Assembly (NCBI RefSeq): GCF_964204645.1
Contig: NC_134028.1
Coordinates: 18,946,153-19,010,152 of the forward strand
Source: Tubulanus polymorphus
Taxonomy: Eukaryota; Nemertea; Palaeonemertea; Tubulaniformes; Tubulanidae
DNA length: 64,000 bases
Reading direction: 5' to 3'
Shown here: positions 1 to 11,430 of the stretch, in pieces
Layout of the letters: each line of letters starts with the position of its first letter
How positions within the stretch are numbered: the first letter of the stretch is position 1
The notes under the pieces: generated by a model
The model's input: the letters and a program-made list of their open reading frames with translations, nothing else
The model's database searches: none
What the model was told of the DNA's origin: nothing
Translations under genes and position numbers: made by a program

Positions 1-130
1 GACATGATAGGTTTATCCTTGATGACGTGAGTTGATCCTTCACGTCATGACATTATCCTTCACGTTATGAGTTAATCCTTCACGTTACTACATTATACTT
101 CACGTTATAGGTTTATCCTTCACGTGATGA
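1..130. repeat. 20-bp tandem minisatellite
   Basis: The core ATCCTTCACGT recurs with an exact 20-bp period: the string ATCCTT (once ATACTT) ends at 20, 40, 60, 80, 100 and 120. About six and a half diverged copies are present and the array probably continues beyond the window. There is no unique spacer between copies, so this is a simple tandem array and not a CRISPR. Confidence 0.9.
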
Positions 131-519
131 CTTAAGCGTCTGTTTGGTGGGGATGGCCGCCCTTATATGGATATGGGGTTTATGTAATGCAATGGGTGCA
201 AGAATATATATCAGATGTCTGTATCTATGGTGCTGTAAAAATACCGGTAGGCAACTTCATTTGAGGATTCGAGCCAGCAGCTACGCACCAATACCACATA
301 GAACAGAGCGCGCTTTTTACTTTTGATCATGGGCCGCCCAGAGCAGAGAGAACGCGAGAACGGAAACGTGCTGCTAATGAATGTAAAAAGATAGACTATT
401 TTTTGCGAAAAAGAAAGTAAGTAGCTTGAAATTATGAATACGTGCGAGTTTGCCTCAAGTGAATCATTTCGTGACATTTTGGGCCAAGATACAGATTTAA
501 TGTTTTTCCTTTTTTACAG
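131..519. other. Non-coding stretch before the hAT remnant
   Basis: I see no gene here. The only supported signal is a pyrimidine tract ending in CAG at 517-519, a good splice acceptor for the first recognisable exon of the hAT remnant. The short open frames on both strands lack codon structure or family resemblance. Confidence 0.5.
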
Positions 520-2407
520 AAAGCACTGTGATACCAGAAAATTGTGACTGCGGTTCGGAGAATGATGAGACACAACCGAAAAGCTCACTTTCTAATCATC
601 GCACTAGAAATTTTGGTAAGTAATAATGACCTCTTATTTTAGGCATGTAATTTCTCTTTACACCAGTCAAAACAGTTTGTATTTTCGTTTATACGAAAAA
701 AATCGTTGCAATTCATTTTTGCGGAAAACACCACAGAGCCAGAAAAAAGTGACGGCCATATACAGAACGAGAAAGAATCCGATATTGCACTTGCTAATCC
801 AGTTGAAATATGTGGTAAGCAACACAAAATTTGCAAGCCGCAATTAAAATCGGAAAACGCGAGGACAGTTAGTGAATCGTACATTTTCTAAATGGTACAA
901 AACGGGTGAGATTTGTTTAGAACATGCTCTGTCGCCATATCATAACAGCTCTGTAATTGAAGGTGAGAATTTTGTCAGTACTAAGGAGAACCTGGGCATC
1001 GGAATTGATATGAAATTAGATTCGCTAACTAAGCAACAGGTGGATAAGAATACAAAGATGCTTTATTCGATTGTCGACTGCATATTGTCCTGTGCAAAAC
1101 AGGGAATTGCATTGCGGTCATCAAATGAGAAACATGAAAATGTCGTTGCAGGTAGTTATGGAAATCCTGGGAATTTCCTCGCACTCGTAAAACTGATGAG
1201 TTCCAGAGACCCTGTATTGCAAGAGCATTTTCAAAAAACCCGAATGAAGAATGCAACCTATCTATCACCTATTATTCAGAATGAACTTATTCATATAATC
1301 GGCTCTATAATACAAGAAAGAATTTCCAAGAAAGTCAAAGATGCGCAGTTTTTTACAATTCTGCAGCCATAACCACATTTGACTTCATTGTAACCTTCCT
1401 TACTGTATATCAGTATTTTTCCCACCTTGCAGGAGTTACAATACAATTACAAAGTTCCACGCTAGATATCCTAGACGCTTTCCACGAGGTAAAGAATTTA
1501 ATGCGAATGCAACCACTGGAGCCTCCATTTCAAATACGAATATTGTAATTAAAAATAGCATTGTTTTGAATTTTGCAGATCGAAGACGTAAAGTCAACCT
1601 ACAAGCTATTGAGGGAAAGAATAGAATCGGATTACAAATGTGTTATCAATCAAGCAAAAGTAATGGCAGATAAAGTCGGCGCGGCAATCGAGAAACCCAG
1701 ATCAGCTACACGACAAATAAATAAATCGAATGCACCGGCAGAAACTGTCGAAGAGTATTATCTTCGAAATCTTGCAATCCCACTTTTAGATCATATCACC
1801 TCGGAATTCGATATTCAGTTTACAGGTAAATATTATATAGATTTATATCAAAAAGCCTACACTAATTCGTACCGGGGTATATGAAATTGTTTTTCACAAT
1901 TTGTTTGCTTAATAATTTTTCAGAAGTCTCGAAAAAACATCAAGGTTACTGTTGTTGACACCCTCAGCACTCCGTCACCATAAAGAAATCGATTACTTGC
2001 CTAAACTTGAGGAGACAATAAAATGTTATTACTCGGATATGCCAGTACCAGATGAAATAAGGCAGGAACTTACGCGCTGGCGGTTGAAATTTCTGTCAAA
2101 AGAAAAGCCGGCAACAATTGCTAGCTCGCTTAAACTGTGCGATGAGGCTATGTATCCAAACATTGCAGTTCTTTTGAGAATAGCAGCAACACTTCCCGTT
2201 ACGAGTTGTGAATGTGAGCGAAGTGCCAGCTCGCTTCGGAGACTGCACAATTATATGCGCGCCTCAATGGCCCAGTCGCGCCTGTCGGCTTTGGCACTAG
2301 CTCACATTCACTATGATTTTGTGTTTGATAGAGATGAGATTGTGAAAAGATTTATCTGTCTTCACCCCAGGAGGATGAAGTTTGCATATATCCTTCTGGA
2401 CGATTAA
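520..2407 (+). pseudogene. Broken hAT-type transposase gene (DUF4371/ZMYM1-like)
   Basis: This is a transposase of the hAT superfamily in the ZMYM1/DUF4371 branch, split by introns and decayed. Plausible exons are 520-615 and 737-814, which join in phase across GT-AG sites, then 872-1372, about 1579-1826 and about 1924-2407. The 872-1372 block has the DUF4371 signature (NPGNFLALVKLMSSRDPVL, then NATYLSPIIQNELI) but stops at 1370-1372, just where the catalytic DEATD segment should follow. The last exon has a clear hAT dimerisation region with the CERSASSLRRLHNYMRASM motif and the following LALAHIH. The central catalytic core is absent, so the gene cannot encode a working transposase as it stands. 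A domesticated host gene is possible, but the missing core and poor continuity between 815 and 872 argue for a dead element. Confidence 0.75.
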
Positions 2408-3227
2408 TTTCCTGTTTCATCATGGGATGTTTCTCCTCAAATACAAATGATTTTGAAAAAAATAAATGTTATATCAGTCATGAATTTTCTATATGAGTTT
2501 TAAGTTTTTGAATTGCACAGATAAGTTTTCTGTGGGTTTTGAATTGCACAGATAAGTTTTCTGTAGGTTGGAAGCATTCAATGATTACATGAACTGATGA
2601 TCATTAAATCAAATTTTCATATCTGATTATATAAAATTATTCAGATTCTGCCGTATTTATGATGGAAAACGTCAGAAAAGAAAGATAGCCAGAAAGCCCT
2701 CAGAATACACCTCAGAGTACCTTAAATGAAAAAATGTTCTGGGGGAGGACCCCCAGACCCCTCTCATTGGCTTCGCGCCTGCGGCGCTTGCGGCGGTGTA
2801 TTTAGTTCCACTTTGGTATAAATTCGCACCTACCCATATAAAGTGCTGCATACGGCCCTGTCACGATTTAAAAATAAATTACCCATGGGCAAAGTGTGGT
2901 TTACCTTGAAAGCTAGAGGTTGTTTGGAGTAAGGGCATTGCTTGAAAAAATCTTTTTAATTCGTGACTTCAAAGTTCTAGAAGTTTATATTGTATTTTAT
3001 CTTTCTTAAAGAATTATTTTGTAGTCAAATAAGACCAAAGATAAACATTTGTTTATGGTCTACGTCCAAAATTTCGAAGAGTACAGGTAGACGCGGCATT
3101 GGAAACTATTTTATATTTTAAAAAAAATAATTTCACAATATGAAAAAATATTCAAATAAAATTCATATGATGTCACATATCAGAGGGTGGCTTAATATTG
3201 AGTCTTGGAAACGAAACCTCTTCCAAT
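2408..3227. other. Transposon 3' flank and AT-rich spacer
   Basis: There is no gene. A 29-bp direct duplication (GAATTGCACAGATAAG core) lies at about 2510-2566. At 2735-2810 a GC-rich segment (GGGGGAGGACCCCCAGACCCC) resembles the segment at 41637 in the hAT-like foldback element, so it is probably the tail of the hAT element whose remnant lies upstream. Confidence 0.5.
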
Positions 3228-3683
3228 CAGGCGCGGATCCAGACTATCGCACATGCAGCACGTGCGGTAGTCGCAGTTTTCAAATGCCCTTGATAAATCT
3301 ATGTTTCGGGAAAAAAAGTAAATAAAAGGGCACACAATTTGTGCGTCATAAAAAAATAATTGCCTTTCTGTACAAGGCCTAAAGCGAAATGTGGATGAAA
3401 TAAATTGCCCAAAATCATAAAAGGCAATCTAAGGCATTTTTTACTCAAAAGGGCACTATTCTAAAAAATAAATTATTGTCGCTCTATAAATTTAATCGAG
3501 AAAAGGCAAATTTTGACCAAATATCTAAAAAAGGCTAAAAGCGAATTGAATGTGAAGACACATTTAGTGGCATGACACGATTACACTCAAACACGCTCGC
3601 TGGGCATTAATACTGGCCCTTTTCAAAGTTGGTGCCCTTTTTCACTGTGCTGTAGTCACTGTATGGCCCTGGATCCGCGCCTG
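3228..3683. mobile_element. Non-autonomous hAT-like TIR element, 456 bp
   Basis: It has perfect 15-bp terminal inverted repeats, CAGGCGCGGATCCAG at 3228-3242 and its complement at 3669-3683. The direct repeat CCAAT flanks it on both sides and is best read as a 5-bp target duplication. It has no coding capacity; the interior has several AAAAGGGCA motifs. The CAG start and GGATCC terminus are typical of invertebrate hAT MITEs. Related ends occur at 19578-20352 and 41362-42408. Confidence 0.85.
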
Positions 3684-3984
3684 CCAATGTATGGCCGCTG
3701 AAGCTAAAACACCAGGGCGTAGTATTAGATCGTTTTAAATCCTGGAATTTACCGCTACAATATTCAGACCTCGACCTATACCTATAGTTTGGTGCTTAGT
3801 ATTTACAGGTCACAAGAAATTACAATTTATTACAAATTCTATCAAACAGAAAACACAGCGCTCATCTTCTGCTATGACGAGTATTCAGCCTGTTATCATA
3901 CCAAACGTGCACGCGCCAAGCAGCGTTACAGCATCTCCATATAGTAGTCTGTATGAGCGTGTGTTTGTGTGTGCAACAGTCTAA

Positions 3985-4786
3985 AGGCTGGCTTTATGTC
4001 GACAAGCAACGCGACGCCTACCAACTCCTACCGACGCAACTGAGAGCAACCGCGATCGCAGCCCAGCTTATGTCGACTGCGCTCCGATTTGCAGCAACTG
4101 AGGCCGACTAGCGGGATACGAGATCCTCCCAGTTGCTTCCCTGCTTGTCGGTTGCGATTACTAGCAACTGCAACGGCTCAAATGGTCATGTGATAAGCAT
4201 TTTGAGAATAAATTTGAATTATTAGGAAATATAATTCTATTAGAAAAGCTATTTCTTTAAGACTTTGATCTTTCTGATTCTGTTTTGAATACAACGTGCT
4301 AGCGACATCATATAGATGGCCGCTCACACCATAATTCTACCAATTTCGTTTCTAGATCTTAGGTCCAGTCCTCTACCGTGCTGAAGGTTTGGTTTACGTT
4401 TTGAACTACTTGAATTTGAAAGTTTATGACGAATGACGCTAACTAGCGGTGATAATTTGTACTATGTATATGCGGTCTCTCATTGGCTGGAACCCCTGCG
4501 CTCAGTTCCGTCGCGTCGCAGATGAGCTTATGTCGGTTGCGATCGAAAGCAACTTTCGTGTCGGTTGCGATCGAAAGCCTATCGTAGGCCGGAGTAGAAC
4601 ATGGGCAACTAGCCGGATACGGCTTGCGACGAGTCGGTAGGCGTCGGGTTGCCGTCGCAAGCCGGCTTATGTCGAACCGATAGAGCAGCAACTGGCGGCC
4701 TCTCGTAGGCCGCTAGTTGCCGCTAATCGGCGATAAACCCAGTTGCGTCGGTAGGCGTCGCGTTGCATGTCGACATAAGCCAGTCT
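3985..4786. mobile_element. Harbinger-like MITE, 802 bp
   Basis: Long inverted termini contain TTATGTCGACAWGCAACGCG followed by ACGCCTACC, in opposite orientation at each end (about 3985-4030 and 4740-4786). TAA at 3982-3984 and 4787-4789 is the target duplication, as expected for PIF/Harbinger elements. The interior repeats CGGTTGCGATCGAAAGC-type motifs in both orientations and forms many hairpins. The open frames at 4443-4691 and 4449-4640 are products of this palindromic sequence. Confidence 0.8.
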
Positions 4787-6103
4787 TAATGTTTAGCACT
4801 CCCGTCCCGCGCACGTGGAGGCCTTGTGTAGTGAACGCTCGCTTCACTTCAATCTCAATCAACGGGTATTTAAACGAAACAATACCTATGGCGATATGTG
4901 TAATAATTATATTCTCACCAGCAATGAGCATTTAAAATTCACACTTAGTCCAATGAAACGTTCGCCATAAATGGCTTCCCCATAATTATTTTAGTAGGGC
5001 CGGAATTCCCCGTATATCCCAAAAACAGCCAATCACATTCGCTCGTAAAGACGACGCCCGACAATCGAGGTCATTGCAATTTTATACGCAAGAGCTAAGA
5101 ATTTTCCCGCCAAAAACATTTTTTCGTCGAATTTAAACAGAGTTGACCAAGTCATCGACGGAGGTTCGTCATGTCTTCAATCGCAACGATTATACGTCGT
5201 TTAACCCGAGAACCAATGAAAAAATGCTCACATAAAAAAACATACCGCGATTTTACATGAATTGGCTCAATGCCAACCTCATCCTGCTGACAAAGGTAAA
5301 CCAAAAAGTAATGTACAGGGTAGATAGGCGGTCAGCCGGGTCAACTTTTAATCTCAGCAGAGCGGAGAAACAAGGTGTCAATTTTTTTTTAGCCTTAACT
5401 ATGAAGAAAACCTATTTTGATTATACCTGAGTTGTAGTTCATTATATGTCTCCATTTTTCGTGTGCGCAGCCAATCACACGTGACCGGACTTTTGTTCTA
5501 GCCAATGATGCTTAATCATGAATTCAGTCGGCATCGAGTTGGAAAAAACCAATAAAACTTACACTGATAATGCGTGTACAGTGCACGTTTTATTAGCCTT
5601 ATTCACGCAATCTGTATAGCACATATGACCTCACACGCATAGTCGTTGCCCGATCAGAAAATTTGCGCACCCGCTATTCATTTTGTAAACTCATATATTT
5701 ATTCAATTCATTGTTAAAATAACATTTTCTGGTATATGGGTTAGTTAACTATTGAATGAGATCATAATAAGAATTTGATGAATAGGCTACACAATATCCG
5801 TGTAAGAGGAATATACAAGAAAAATCCCACAATCATTTAGCCAAAGATGTAAAGTTCTTGAAAACAGCAACGTTTCGACAGACTATTAGCCATCAAATAG
5901 TCTCTAGTTGAAACAATGCTTAAATATATACATATACATAAATATTTTTGTGTCTGCACAACATAACATAAATTCCAAACTGGTAAATGGTATTAACCAT
6001 TTGTCCAGACCCAATATCTATGCAAAGTGGAAACAATCCAACAAGACAGATATCTATTTACAATACATGGTTAAGGTGTTAGAGAAATGTGATGAATTGT
6101 GTA
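4787..6103. other. Intergenic stretch downstream of FAM241B
   Basis: I see no gene. About 5064-5240 is weakly similar to 30440-30560 (TCATTGCAATTTTATAYGCAAG, ATTATACGTCRTTTA), so it is probably an old interspersed repeat fragment. The 3' untranslated region of the minus-strand FAM241B gene must lie in the upper part of this interval; AATAAA-type complements occur near 5695-5705. Confidence 0.45.
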
Positions 6104-6732
6104 TCAGTTTCTCCCAAGTCTCTGTCCACCACCACCACCACCGCCCGTAGGGGGTCTTCCTCTTGAAGGCAGTTGACCTCCTCTTTGACCTTGCTGTCCC
6201 CCATTTCGTCCTTGACTCAGCTTACTGACAGCGAATAGTAAACCACAGAACAGTAGTCCTCGCACTCCCATTATTAACCCAGCCAATACAAAACCCGTGG
6301 TAACTATAGGTTCAACAGTATATTGTCGGACGTTGAAACGGGGTATTCCGACATCTAACAACTTCTGATTTAAAGTATCAAAAACTGATGCCGCTCCTCC
6401 TCCAGCCGCTGCCTCTGGCTGTTGCTGAGGATCATCGTGTTGAATTTGTTGAATATTAGCCTATAAAAAACAGATAGTTATTATATAACTACATTCATTG
6501 TGTACACTTAGAGGATTCTAGATTAATCGGTCTACACGTATTAAGACTGGTTGCGCTGCAGGTCATGTTAAACTCAGAATCAATCTTACAAGTGTAGATA
6601 CTCTAAATTTGTACATTTGTGGACAGCACACTGCCTGATGAAACTTACCCGCCGTTGTTCTGGACCTGTTGACCGTCGTAACCGAGGATCGTCATCTTGA
6701 ACAATTTCACCAGAGCTCAGAATACGCACCAT
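6104..6732 (-). CDS. FAM241B: FAM241B-like small membrane protein (DUF4605 family)
   Basis: This is a small single-pass membrane protein of the FAM241 family; vertebrate FAM241B has been associated with lysosome homeostasis, and its molecular role is not settled. Exon 1 is 6649-6732 (28 codons, starting MVRILSSGEIVQDDDPR, a close match to the family N terminus) and ends at a CGG|GTAAGT donor. Exon 2 is 6104-6460 behind a pyrimidine-rich TATAG acceptor, joined in phase 0. The product is 146 aa. Residues about 60-75 hold the family's FDTLNQKLLDVGIPRF segment, followed by a hydrophobic membrane segment with the conserved VEP and MGVRGLL motifs at about residues 83-108. The C-terminal 35 residues are a Gly/Arg/Gln-rich tail ending in a run of glycines, longer than in the vertebrate protein (about 121 aa). 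The start is fixed by N-terminal conservation. Confidence 0.92.
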
Positions 6733-7300
6733 TTTCCCCAACGTAACTAAAGTTAATACAAAGAAATATGTTTACGCAAAAGAAATAGACATTGACATTG
6801 TCATCAACCTCCCTGGAGTTGGGAGCAGGCATACTAAACCCTTAGCTGCAACTGATGATCCAGGGACACGGTCGAGGGTAGCACAACTTATAAAAAGGGC
6901 ATTTTGAAATAAAAAGGGCATTCTGAAAATTTGCTTTTTGCTGCAATTTCCAAGCAATTCAGTCCTGACACGAAGTGCTCTCTAGCAAATTAACTGCATT
7001 GAGATGTAGTTTCCAGGTAATAAATAAAAAATCTTGAAGAATTATGTGCTTTTTGTTTAAAATTATCTACCTCGTCTTGTAAAAAAGTGCCCTTTTCTAA
7101 TTAGGGCATTAAAAAAACGCAGTGAGATTTTACCACTACTACGTGCCTACAGTGCAACCGTCTGAATCTGCGCCTGAGTGCATGTCATAGGTCTATGTTT
7201 TATTTGTTACACAACTGTTGACGGCACTAGCCGCAGCGCAGTACAATCAATCCAATGATTCACTGTCAAATCAAATGATTCACTGTTTGGCTGTAAAAAC
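6733..7300. other. Upstream region of FAM241B with a hAT-like MITE fragment
   Basis: This holds the presumed promoter and 5' untranslated region of FAM241B, with no obvious TATA box at a fitting distance. From about 6885 to 7175 the sequence has the same AAAAGGGCA motifs as the 3228-3683 element and ends in TCTGAATCTGCGCCTGAGT, a decayed version of its right terminus. It is therefore a degraded relative whose left end is lost. Confidence 0.5.
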
Positions 7301-8068
7301 TAGTTAGTTACCTTATCGTTGGTGGTAAGCTTTTTATAATCAGATGAGCTTATACCAACCTTAGGGATGACAAGGGTCAAAACACGGTCGAAAAAAGTAA
7401 CACTTCAAAAATATACTTTCTATTGACTTCAGTCCACAATTAATGGCTTAATTCACAAACTAACACAGGTACCTTTCGAAATTATCCAATACTATGTATG
7501 TTTCGAGTGATTAATCAACATTATTTTGAGAAATTAATTAATTTCACCACCAATTTCGCCATTGGCCGCCATTTCTCTGTATTGCATACATGTGGCATGA
7601 TAGACAAGGTGACCTACAAGGATTTTTATAAAACTTCCAGGACGAAACGACAATTTTTATTTTTGATGGTTTTCCGACTTATATTTCAAACCTTCGTGTT
7701 TTCCATAATAAAGAATGTTAAAATAAATTCTGGTTTAAGAAAAATGTGAATTAGTGTTGATTTCTTAATTTTTTCAATTTCGTCGTTTCGTTAGTTTGTG
7801 TTGTGGGCCTGGCCTCAGTCCACAGGTGCCAGCACCCTCCACACTTTTTCAAAATGACCGCCGTTGAATCAACGGAAATTTGCTCTCACTTTTTGGCCGA
7901 TTTGCACATGGATTAAGATCGTCAGGTGAGGTAGGTATCAAACAAACTACGAATCTGTTGTGCGTTGATAACAATAAAAATTAGACGGATATCATAAGAG
8001 ACAATGAAATGCCAGGTAAATTACGAAAATATCCGATCGTGAAACTAAACCAGTCAGGTTACTGACTA
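7301..8068. mobile_element. MULE-type non-autonomous element, copy 1
   Basis: It begins TAGTTAGTTACC and ends in the near-complement GGTTACTGACTA. It is flanked by CTGTAAAAAC (7291-7300) and CTGTAGAAAC (8069-8078), a 10-bp target duplication with one mismatch, which is diagnostic of Mutator-like elements. The same element occurs at 8311-9932 and 37419-38246. A short frame at 7498-7749 is also open in the third copy (37607-37837), but shared ancestry alone explains this. Confidence 0.85.
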
Positions 8069-8310
8069 CTGTAGAAACAAGCATGAATCGTATAGTATTT
8101 CGATTTGACAGCAGGTGGCAGCGTCTTACACCAAAAAATTGGAGTGAAATAACCTTCCCGCCCCATGGCCATATCAGTATATATCGGGTGGGACATCAAT
8201 GGCGCCACATCATCAATAATATCATCGGCCGACGGGCGGTCCCTTTTTTTCTGTGTGTGTGGTTGGTTGTTAAGTTACAGATCCTGTCTGGTGAATTCCA
8301 TTATTAACCT

Positions 8311-9932
8311 TAGTTAGTTACCTAATCGTTGGTGGTAAGCTTTTTATAATCAGATGAGCTTATCAGTCAGGAACACTTTCCAAAAACGGCTTATTCTGCC
8401 AATTTCGGCGTTTTCCGCCAATAACGGCGGAATCAGCCATTTATGGATTACTCAGTTTTAAACTGCTTCTGCCAATTTAGCCGAAATCGGCGTTTTCTGC
8501 CATTTTTGGCTTGTTCTTAAAAAACGCCATTTCCGCGGTTTTCAGCTGTTACAGTTTTTAAAACTACATCGCCAGAAACGCGTTTTAGCTTAGATAGTTT
8601 TACAGGTGCTATTTATAGTGCTTAGTTCGATGGGAGTCCCTATTATGACATCATCGCTTTTCTGCTGGCATACATTTGTATATTTGCGCCGAAAAATTAA
8701 TCTCATTGATCCATTCCAGGCTTCAAGAAAGAATCAAATATAAATGTACGGGTTTCCGATGGCAAATGTATTTGAATTCTGTTCTTTCTGTATACCTGTA
8801 TTCTATGTAATAAATATATACATACATGTATCCCAAATTGTTTCGAAAATGTTTGTTTTATTTTGAAATGAATCTAGATACAGCTGTATTGATTTTGAGT
8901 GTTGTAACGTCATAGGCCACCAATTCATTCAATCACTACCCATCACAAGTCCAATTAGCTGGGAGGCATCGAAGATGTTAATTACCTTCAATTAACCAAC
9001 ATCATATGCAGTCCAATATATCCCTCAACCATTCTATGCTTTATTAGGCAAGATAAGACCATGGGCAAAACTTAAAACTAGATTTTTGATACACTAGTTT
9101 ATACATGATCCATGATTGATTTGTCTTATGAGAATGATAATTATAATAATTATCTTTATTATATAATATTTACACATCCGTTCACCTCAGCAAATTAATT
9201 ATTTTATTCCGAAAAAAAGTACCGTGTAGACACTAGGGAAAACGTCTAAGCGGGTGGGGGAATCCTCTTATATAACAAGTGGACTGCCAATAATGGCTTA
9301 ATAGTTTATGATTATAAAACTAGCTACGCCAAAAACGGCGGAATACGCCAGAAATGGCGAATGTTTTTATGTGTACCCATGGCAACGTTTAATTGAAAAC
9401 TTTATAATAGTTTTTAAAACTAGTTCCCAAATTTATTTTTAACAAAAATCATGATTAATAAACTTGTTTCATGCTGTAGTAGTTTTGAGAGTTTTCCCGG
9501 AGTTTTTGGGCTGCATATGACGTAATCATTTAGAAAAACGTGAATTTGACCACTTTACCTAGCTCAAAAATTTCCATCCAAGCGTCATATGAAAGCTTAT
9601 CGTCTGCTCGAGATTATGACGTAATCGGCAACATGCGCTAATTTGACCGGAAGTGCGCAAAAAACTTTAAAGCAAAACTCGAAACTTAGTGAGCTGAAAC
9701 TGGCTGATTAAGCCATAAACGACTGTAAAAGTTTCAAAACTGAGTGATCCATAAACGGCTGATTCTGCCGTTATTGGCGGAAAACGCCGAAATTGGCAGA
9801 ATAAGCCGTTTTTGGAAAGTGTTCCTCACTGCTAACTTATAGGCCTATACCCCATACCATACCAATCGTCCAACAATGTGGTTTGTGAAAATATCCGATC
9901 GTGAAACTAAACCACAGTCAGGTTACTGACTA
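8311..9932. mobile_element. MULE-type non-autonomous element, copy 2 (interrupted)
   Basis: It has the same ends as copy 1 (TAGTTAGTTACC and ACTGACTA), with TATTAACCT at 8302-8310 and CATTAACCT at 9933-9941 as a 9-bp target duplication with one mismatch. The body is largely replaced: only about 50 bp at the left and 70 bp at the right belong to this family, and the middle is a second element (8364-9831). The stretch present in copies 1 and 3 between these parts is missing, so an internal deletion accompanied or followed the insertion. Confidence 0.8.
8364..9831. mobile_element. hAT-like element with long TIRs, nested in the MULE MITE
   Basis: Its inverted termini start CAGTCAGGAACACTTTCC on the left and CAGTGAGGAACACTTTCC on the right and are nearly identical for about 70 bp, becoming looser to about 100 bp. 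They contain repeated CCAATTTCGGCG and GCCAATAACGGC motifs. The flanking 8-bp target duplication is degenerate (GAGCTTAT against TAACTTAT). It has no coding capacity. Short matches to the terminal motif recur inside at 9330-9360, which suggests internal rearrangement. Confidence 0.8.
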
Positions 9933-9941
9933 CATTAACCT

Positions 9942-10375
9942 CTGCCCAATGCGGTAGTGAACCTGATACAAAACGCTCGATAAGTTCGATGCATTACCTA
10001 ATTAATTGATGAGAAATTTCTTATGATGAGGTGGCACATTTTTCAATCACTCATGGGCGCTGCCATATTGTTCGTTTGTGTGACAGCGCCAAGAAAGGGG
10101 TAGCTCCGAGAATATACAAATCAGGGCACCCATATCTCAGCAGCGCTCTCATATCCAAATCGGTGAATGTGTCGAGGCAGCCGGAGCCGCGAAATATCCA
10201 TATCTGGGAATTTATTCAATTTTCATCGCTAAAACGCTTTATCAAACGCACTATTCGACGAAATAAAGTAACTTTATAATACAAATTAATACTTTTGACC
10301 CATGATATCCAAATGAGGGCAGCAGTCAACCGGACTGAAACCAATGAAATAGTGTGAGCCGGCATTTTAAGCTCT
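9942..10375. other. Spacer without recognised features
   Basis: I see no gene, RNA or repeat that I can name. The 82-codon open frame at 10031-10279 has no recognisable domain and no splice or initiation context to support it. Confidence 0.4.
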
Positions 10376-11430
10376 TTATTTTCATTAAACATAATCTGTT
10401 GAATTAATTAGCGATTCATTCTTTCGCCGTAGTTCGAGATAAAATGCAAAATAAGAATCTTAAGAAACCAGGGCTGACCGAAAATTGCCCACGGATAAAA
10501 TTTCCAAACGACAAAATTCAATCATGTTTGGTATCAAATCATATTCATAACTGTCTGGTCTAGTATCTAACTGACCAATGAATGACCAGTACTGGCCATA
10601 TAGTAAATCATCTGTTTTGTAAGTAACAAAGTTGTCTGGCGTCAAACGGCTAGATATGATGTGGGTATTTGGTCAGTTCTGGTTAGCACTGGTCACTGTC
10701 AGTACTGGTCAAGCATTGGTCAGGTTAAACAATTTTTAGCAAAAAGTTTGAGGAAATTTTGGGAAGATTTTTGGCCTCGTTAACCTGTGAACACGTCCAT
10801 CATATTTTCTAAGACCGACCCTTGAAATAATGCTGAGAGTTCCTAAGAAAAATATGGTAGGATGTGAGACTTCGGCTGCTTCGTTTCCATGGAAGGTACC
10901 TAATTATTGATGTATACACAATAATCTAGACTACCATAAGACTTGATAGAATATCGTTTGATCTTGCGTTGCCTACACGAATAGTCCTCATATGAAAATA
11001 GATATTACTTTAATATATTTACTTCTTATTCTGTATATTTCTATGGCTAGTCTAAATAATAAAGAGTGGATCAGCAGGTCACCTGAGACCATTCAACGAT
11101 CGGTAAGTTGCCCAAAGTAAGTAAGAGTTTACCAGTGGATAGTTTACATTAATAATGGCAATTAAAACTTCATTGCTAAAATAACTTTGTATTTGTAGAA
11201 TAGTCGTCACACTCAAATGCGGAGAATTGATATTACATGTACGATTAAAACTCGCTGTGTACAAAGTCAAAAGATGATCTCTATAGTGAGATCGAACGTC
11301 GTGTCGTTATTTTTGATTGATAAACCATGGTTTGAAATTTGTAATGTGTACAGGATAGTGGATCTTTTTCATATTAACAGTATATTATTCACACTGGTCA
11401 GAGTTCTCAGCTCCACGGAATTTTGAGGAT
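10376..11430. repeat. Truncated third copy of the large TGACCA-array repeat
   Basis: It matches 43030-44750 and 54190-56290 in order: the GTTCGAGATAAAATGC segment, the AACCAGGGCTGACC segment, a short TGACCAGTACTGG array, GAAGATTTTTGGCCTCG (10767), the block at 10860-10940, and GAGTGGATCAGCAGG (11066). It lacks the left 300 bp and most of the array, and it has no counterpart of the right half. It shows that the 6-kb unit duplicated at 42.7-60 kb is a dispersed family and not just one local duplication. Confidence 0.8.

Noticed and set aside
1..130. Regular 20-bp repeats that could suggest a CRISPR
   Set aside because: The copies are contiguous with no unique spacers and are diverged; the window is animal DNA.
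7498..7749. 83-codon frame that is also open in a second MITE copy (37607-37837)
   Set aside because: The two copies are recent relatives, so shared openness is expected; no protein family is recognised and the start is lost in the other copy.
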